Shown here one piece after another: positions 60,995-64,000 of a DNA stretch of 64,000 nucleotides (its first letter is position 1; every line of letters begins with the position of its first letter). Where the stretch lies: positions 1-64,000 of the forward strand of contig QHSP01000037.1 of NCBI GenBank assembly GCA_003220495.1. The letters are read 5' to 3'. The position numbers and the translations under genes are program-made. The DNA comes from Candidatus Rokuibacteriota bacterium. GTDB taxonomy: Bacteria; Methylomirabilota; Methylomirabilia; Rokubacteriales; CSP1-6. The notes below the pieces were generated by a model. It did not search any database. It had not been told where the DNA came from and worked only from the letters and a program-made list of their open reading frames with translations.

Positions 60995-63136
60995 CTAGAG
61001 CCCTCGGACGCGCTCGACGTTGATGACGTCCCGGACGTCGCGGATGGCGGCCATGATGTCCTGGAGCTGCCGGAGGTCGGCGACCTCGACGACGAAGTTG
61101 TTGATCCCACGCCGGTCGTCGGTCACCGTCACCTCGGCCTTCGTGATGTTGCCGTTGCGCGCCGAGATGGCGCCCGTGATCTCCGAGAGGAGCCCGGGCC
61201 GGTCCTTGCCGATGTAGACCGCGATCCGGACGGGTCGCTTGCCGGGCTCCTCGACGTCCCACTCGACGTCGATCAGCCGCTCTCGATCCAGCACGCTTTT
61301 GGCGACGGTCAGGCAGTCGCGCGCGTGCACCGTGAGGCCGCGCCCGCGCGTGATGAAGCCGACGATCGGATCACCGGGCAGTGGGTTGCAGCACCGCGCG
61401 AATCGAACGAGCAGGTCGTCGACTCCGCGGATGCGCACGCCGTCGACCGGCGCCGGCCGGGTCGCCGACGGCTTCGGCTTCTCCGGCGTCTCCAGGAGCG
61501 CGTTGGGCGCCAGCTTGTTCAGGACCTGGTGGACCGAGCTCTTGCCGTAGCCGACCGCGGCCATCAGGTCGTCGGGGCCGGCGAAGCCGAAGTCGGCCGC
61601 TGCCCGCTTGATCTCTTCCCCGCCGAGGAGCGCGGTGGGGTTCAGGCGGTATTTCCGCGCCTCGCGCTCGAACAGCTCGCGCCCGAGCTCGATCGAGCGC
61701 GCGCGCTCCTCGACCTTGATCCACTGGTTGATCTTGGCTCGCGCCCGGGTCGACTTGACGATCTTGAGCCAGTCGCGGCTCGGGTGCTGGTTGGGCGAGG
61801 TCACGATCTCGACGATGTCGCCCTGGCGGAGCGTGTAGCGGAGCGGAACGAGCTTCGCGTTGACCTTGGCGCCCACGCAGTGCTCGCCGACCTTCGTGTG
61901 GACGGCATAGGCGAAGTCGAGCGGCGTCGCGCCCTCGGGGAGCGCCTTGACGTCGCCCTTGGGCGTGAACACGTACACCTCGTCCGGAAAAAGGTCGACC
62001 CGCACGGTGTCCATGAACTCGCGCGGGTCCTTCGTATCCTGCTGCGTCTCGATCAGCTGGCGCAGCCACACGAGCGATTCGTCGAGCTTGTCCTTGCCGG
62101 CCTTGCGCTCCTTGTAGAGCCAGTGGGCCGCGATGCCCTCCTCGGCGATGCGGTGCATCTCGCGTGTGCGGATCTGGATCTCCACCGGATCGCCCTTGGG
62201 CCCGATCACCGTCGTGTGGAGCGACTGGTACATGTTGACCTTCGGCATCGCGATGAAGTCCTTGAAGCGTCCGGGCACCGGCTTCCAGAGCGAGTGGATC
62301 ACGCCGAGCGCGCCGTAGCAGTCGCGGACCGAAGCGATGATGACGCGTACGGCCGTCAAGTCGTAGATCTCGTCGAACTCGCGGCCCTGGTCGTGCATCT
62401 TCTTCCAGATCGAGTAGAAGTGTTTGGGCCGGCCGCGGATCTGCGAGTCGATCCCGACCTCGGCCAGCTTGCGCTGGAGGATCGCGATCACCTGATTGAT
62501 GTCGGCCTCGCGCTCGAGGCGGCGCTTGGCGACGCGCTTCTGGAGGTCGACGTAGTCGCCCGGGCTCAACGAGCGGAGCGCGAGGTCCTCGAGCTCGGCC
62601 TTCACCTTCGCCATGCCGAGCCGGTGGGCGAGCGGCGCGTAGATGTCGAGGGTCTCCTGCGCGATCTTCTTGCCCTTGTCGGACGGGAGATAGTCCAGGG
62701 TGCGCATGTTGTGCAGCCGGTCGGCGAGCTTGATCATGAGGACGCGCAGGTCGCGCGCCATCGCGACGAGCATCTTCCGGAAGTTCTCGGCCTGCCGCTC
62801 TTCACGCGACGAGAACGCGAGCTTGCCGATCTTCGTGACGCCGTCGACCAGCTCGGCGATTTCGCCGCCGAACTCGCGCTCGAGGTCGGCCTTGGTCGCC
62901 GCCGTGTCCTCCAGCACGTCGTGCAAGAGGCCGGCGGTCACGGTGATGACGTCCATCTTGAAGTCGACCAGGAGGTTGGCGACCTCCAGTGGATGGCTCA
63001 GATAGGGCTCGCCGGAGGCTCGCTGCTGGCCCTGATGGGAGGCGGCCGAGAACCGATACGCGCGCGCGAGGACATCGAGATCAGCGCCTGGCTGATATTT
63101 TGGAATTTCCTCGATCAGCGTCTCTAATTGTGTCAC
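60995..63136 (-). CDS. Bifunctional (p)ppGpp synthetase/hydrolase (Rel/SpoT)
   Basis: 713 aa from a GTG. HD hydrolase domain (LSHPLEVANLL, GLLHDVLEDT, IKLADRLHNMRTL), synthetase domain (GRPKHFYSIWKKMHDQG, YDLTAVRVI, GRFKDFIAMPKVNMYQSLHT), TGS (VYVFTPKGDVKALPEGATPL) and a C-terminal ACT domain (IAVYIGKDRPGLLSEITGAI). The RxKD-type loop (RFKD) and the intact HD site indicate both synthesis and hydrolysis of the alarmone. The start is unusually AT-rich. It follows secF by 42 bases. Confidence 0.95.
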   Translation of the reverse strand: MTQLETLIEEIPKYQPGADLDVLARAYRFSAASHQGQQRASGEPYLSHPLEVANLLVDFKMDVITVTAGLLHDVLEDTAATKADLEREFGGEIAELVDGVTKIGKLAFSSREERQAENFRKMLVAMARDLRVLMIKLADRLHNMRTLDYLPSDKGKKIAQETLDIYAPLAHRLGMAKVKAELEDLALRSLSPGDYVDLQKRVAKRRLEREADINQVIAILQRKLAEVGIDSQIRGRPKHFYSIWKKMHDQGREFDEIYDLTAVRVIIASVRDCYGALGVIHSLWKPVPGRFKDFIAMPKVNMYQSLHTTVIGPKGDPVEIQIRTREMHRIAEEGIAAHWLYKERKAGKDKLDESLVWLRQLIETQQDTKDPREFMDTVRVDLFPDEVYVFTPKGDVKALPEGATPLDFAYAVHTKVGEHCVGAKVNAKLVPLRYTLRQGDIVEIVTSPNQHPSRDWLKIVKSTRARAKINQWIKVEERARSIELGRELFEREARKYRLNPTALLGGEEIKRAAADFGFAGPDDLMAAVGYGKSSVHQVLNKLAPNALLETPEKPKPSATRPAPVDGVRIRGVDDLLVRFARCCNPLPGDPIVGFITRGRGLTVHARDCLTVAKSVLDRERLIDVEWDVEEPGKRPVRIAVYIGKDRPGLLSEITGAISARNGNITKAEVTVTDDRRGINNFVVEVADLRQLQDIMAAIRDVRDVINVERVRGL

Positions 63137-63178
63137 GGCGCCAAAACCTTTGGTTGACCAACTAGTTTGACACGCTGA

Positions 63179-64000
63179 TCAGGCTTTCGCCACCGCTTTC
63201 TTGCCGCGCCGCAGCCGTCCCTCGACGTGACTCGTCCAGTCGACGACGAGCGCGGCGGCCACGTAGGTCGTGGAATACGTGCCGGTGATGACCCCGACGA
63301 AGAGGACGAAGGCGAAATCCTCCAGGGTCTTCCCCCCGAAGAAGAGCAGGACGGCCGCCGAGAAGAAGGTGGTGAGCGAGGTCAGGATGGTCCGCGACAG
63401 CGTCTGGTTGACCGCGTCGTTCATCTGCTGCGCGAACGTGCGTCCCTTCGGCATCGACTTGCCCCGGTTCTCCCGGAGCCGGTCGTAGGCGACGATCGTG
63501 TCGTTGACCGAATAGCCGATGATCGTCAGCAGCGCCGCCAGCACCGGCAGCGAGAACTCGCGATTCGTGAGCGAGAGCGCGCCGAGACACACGATCACGT
63601 CGTGGAAGACGGCGATCACCGCGGCCACGCCGCCGCGCAGGTCGAACCGGAACGCGAGATAGATCGCGATCCACACGAGGCCGCCCAGCACGAGGTACAC
63701 GGCCTGGAGCTGCAGCTCGCGGCCGACCTGGGGTCCGACGAACTCGACGCGCCGGATCTCGAACTTGCCGAGCGCGGACTCGGACCGGAGCGCGCCCTGG
63801 ACGCGGCGGGAGATTTCTTCCGAGGAGACCCCCTCGACCAGCGGCAGCCGGATGATGTACTCGCGGTTGTCGCCGAACTCCTGGATGATGCTCTCGCCCA
63901 GCTGGATCGTCGCGAGGCTGGCCCGGATCTTCACGATCGACGGTGGTTGCTCGAAACGCACCTGGATCAAGGTGCCGCCGGTGAAGTCGAGGTCGTAGCG
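63179..64000 (-). CDS. secF: Protein translocase subunit SecF (5' end outside window)
   Basis: The frame is open to the right edge (upstream part reads RYDLDFTGGTLIQVRF, the conserved SecF segment), so the start lies beyond it. At least four membrane helices are visible (LVLGGLVWIAIYLAFRF, VLAALLTIIGYSVNDTIVAY, FFSAAVLLFFGGKTLEDFAF, GTYSTTYVAAALVVDW). The D/N motif GYSVNDTIVAYDRLRENRGK is intact. Works with SecD in proton-driven export. Upstream of rel on the same strand. Confidence 0.94.
   Translation of the reverse strand, partial: RYDLDFTGGTLIQVRFEQPPSIVKIRASLATIQLGESIIQEFGDNREYIIRLPLVEGVSSEEISRRVQGALRSESALGKFEIRRVEFVGPQVGRELQLQAVYLVLGGLVWIAIYLAFRFDLRGGVAAVIAVFHDVIVCLGALSLTNREFSLPVLAALLTIIGYSVNDTIVAYDRLRENRGKSMPKGRTFAQQMNDAVNQTLSRTILTSLTTFFSAAVLLFFGGKTLEDFAFVLFVGVITGTYSTTYVAAALVVDWTSHVEGRLRRGKKAVAKA

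Overview
The window is very GC-rich bacterial chromosome, densely packed, with many 1-4 base stop/start overlaps (ATGA, GTGA, TGATG), frequent GTG starts, and no rRNA, tRNA, phage, IS or CRISPR. The mixture of soil-type gene families (LLM flavin oxidoreductases, UbiD and acetoacetate-decarboxylase-like proteins, CoxG-like SRPBCC, several CoA ligases, amidohydrolase, large GAF/PAS kinases) next to a standard housekeeping block suggests an uncultivated soil lineage such as Candidatus Rokubacteria/Methylomirabilota or a deltaproteobacterium-like relative. That placement is an inference from gene content, not a measured phylogeny.

Layout. 1-5.4 kb (+): three coupled sensory kinases, the first cut by the window edge, the second with every kinase motif eroded. 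5.4-9.9 kb (-): a 27-residue zinc-ribbon peptide, a thiolase, a zinc-ribbon membrane protein and a secreted/anchored Gly-rich TPR protein. 10.2-12.5 kb (+): amidohydrolase, dienelactone hydrolase, DUF6295-like protein. 12.5-15.0 kb (-): DinB-like protein, sulfur carrier, TtuA-type tRNA thiolase, alpha/beta hydrolase; then a Nudix hydrolase (+). 15.6-17.5 kb: anti-sigma/ECF sigma pair with a damaged sigma 5' end, beside a decayed transglutaminase gene. 17.6-20.5 kb (-): PH-domain membrane protein, VOC protein, class III nucleotidyl cyclase.

20.5-31.1 kb (-) is the metabolic centrepiece: hcrC-hcrA-hcrB (molybdenum 4-hydroxybenzoyl-CoA reductase), an HTH-cupin regulator, boxC, boxB, a benzoate-CoA ligase and a phenylacetate-CoA-ligase-type enzyme. 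Together they predict 4-hydroxybenzoyl-CoA to benzoyl-CoA (reductive dehydroxylation), then aerobic epoxidation and ring cleavage; boxA, the reductase for BoxB, is not in the window. A strong promoter precedes hcrC.

31.3-39.2 kb (+): alpha/beta hydrolase, an NtrC-type regulator, a lone receiver, a small two-helix membrane protein and a 1605-residue hybrid kinase with seven tandem GAF domains. 39.2-41.6 kb (-): ADC-fold protein lacking the usual lysine region, LLM oxidoreductase, PduO-type cobalamin adenosyltransferase; an MFS transporter (+) is divergent from these. A nested inverted-repeat element sits between the MFS gene and the next array. 43.0-51.9 kb (-): eight coupled catabolic genes (CoA ligase, MDR dehydrogenase, AMP-dependent ligase, enoyl-CoA hydratase, LLM oxidoreductase, UbiD, enolase-superfamily enzyme, GNAT), with a CoxG-like gene just upstream. 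52.4-64 kb is mostly core: aspartate aminotransferase, coaD, rsmD, two atypical receivers, recG, rpmB, two poly-lysine micro-ORFs with near-perfect Shine-Dalgarno sites, an AbiEi-like regulator with a clean operator, an unknown protein, a minimal zincin, bifunctional Rel and secF (cut by the window end).

Limits: all calls rest on reading the sequence and translations; no database search, alignment or folding was run.
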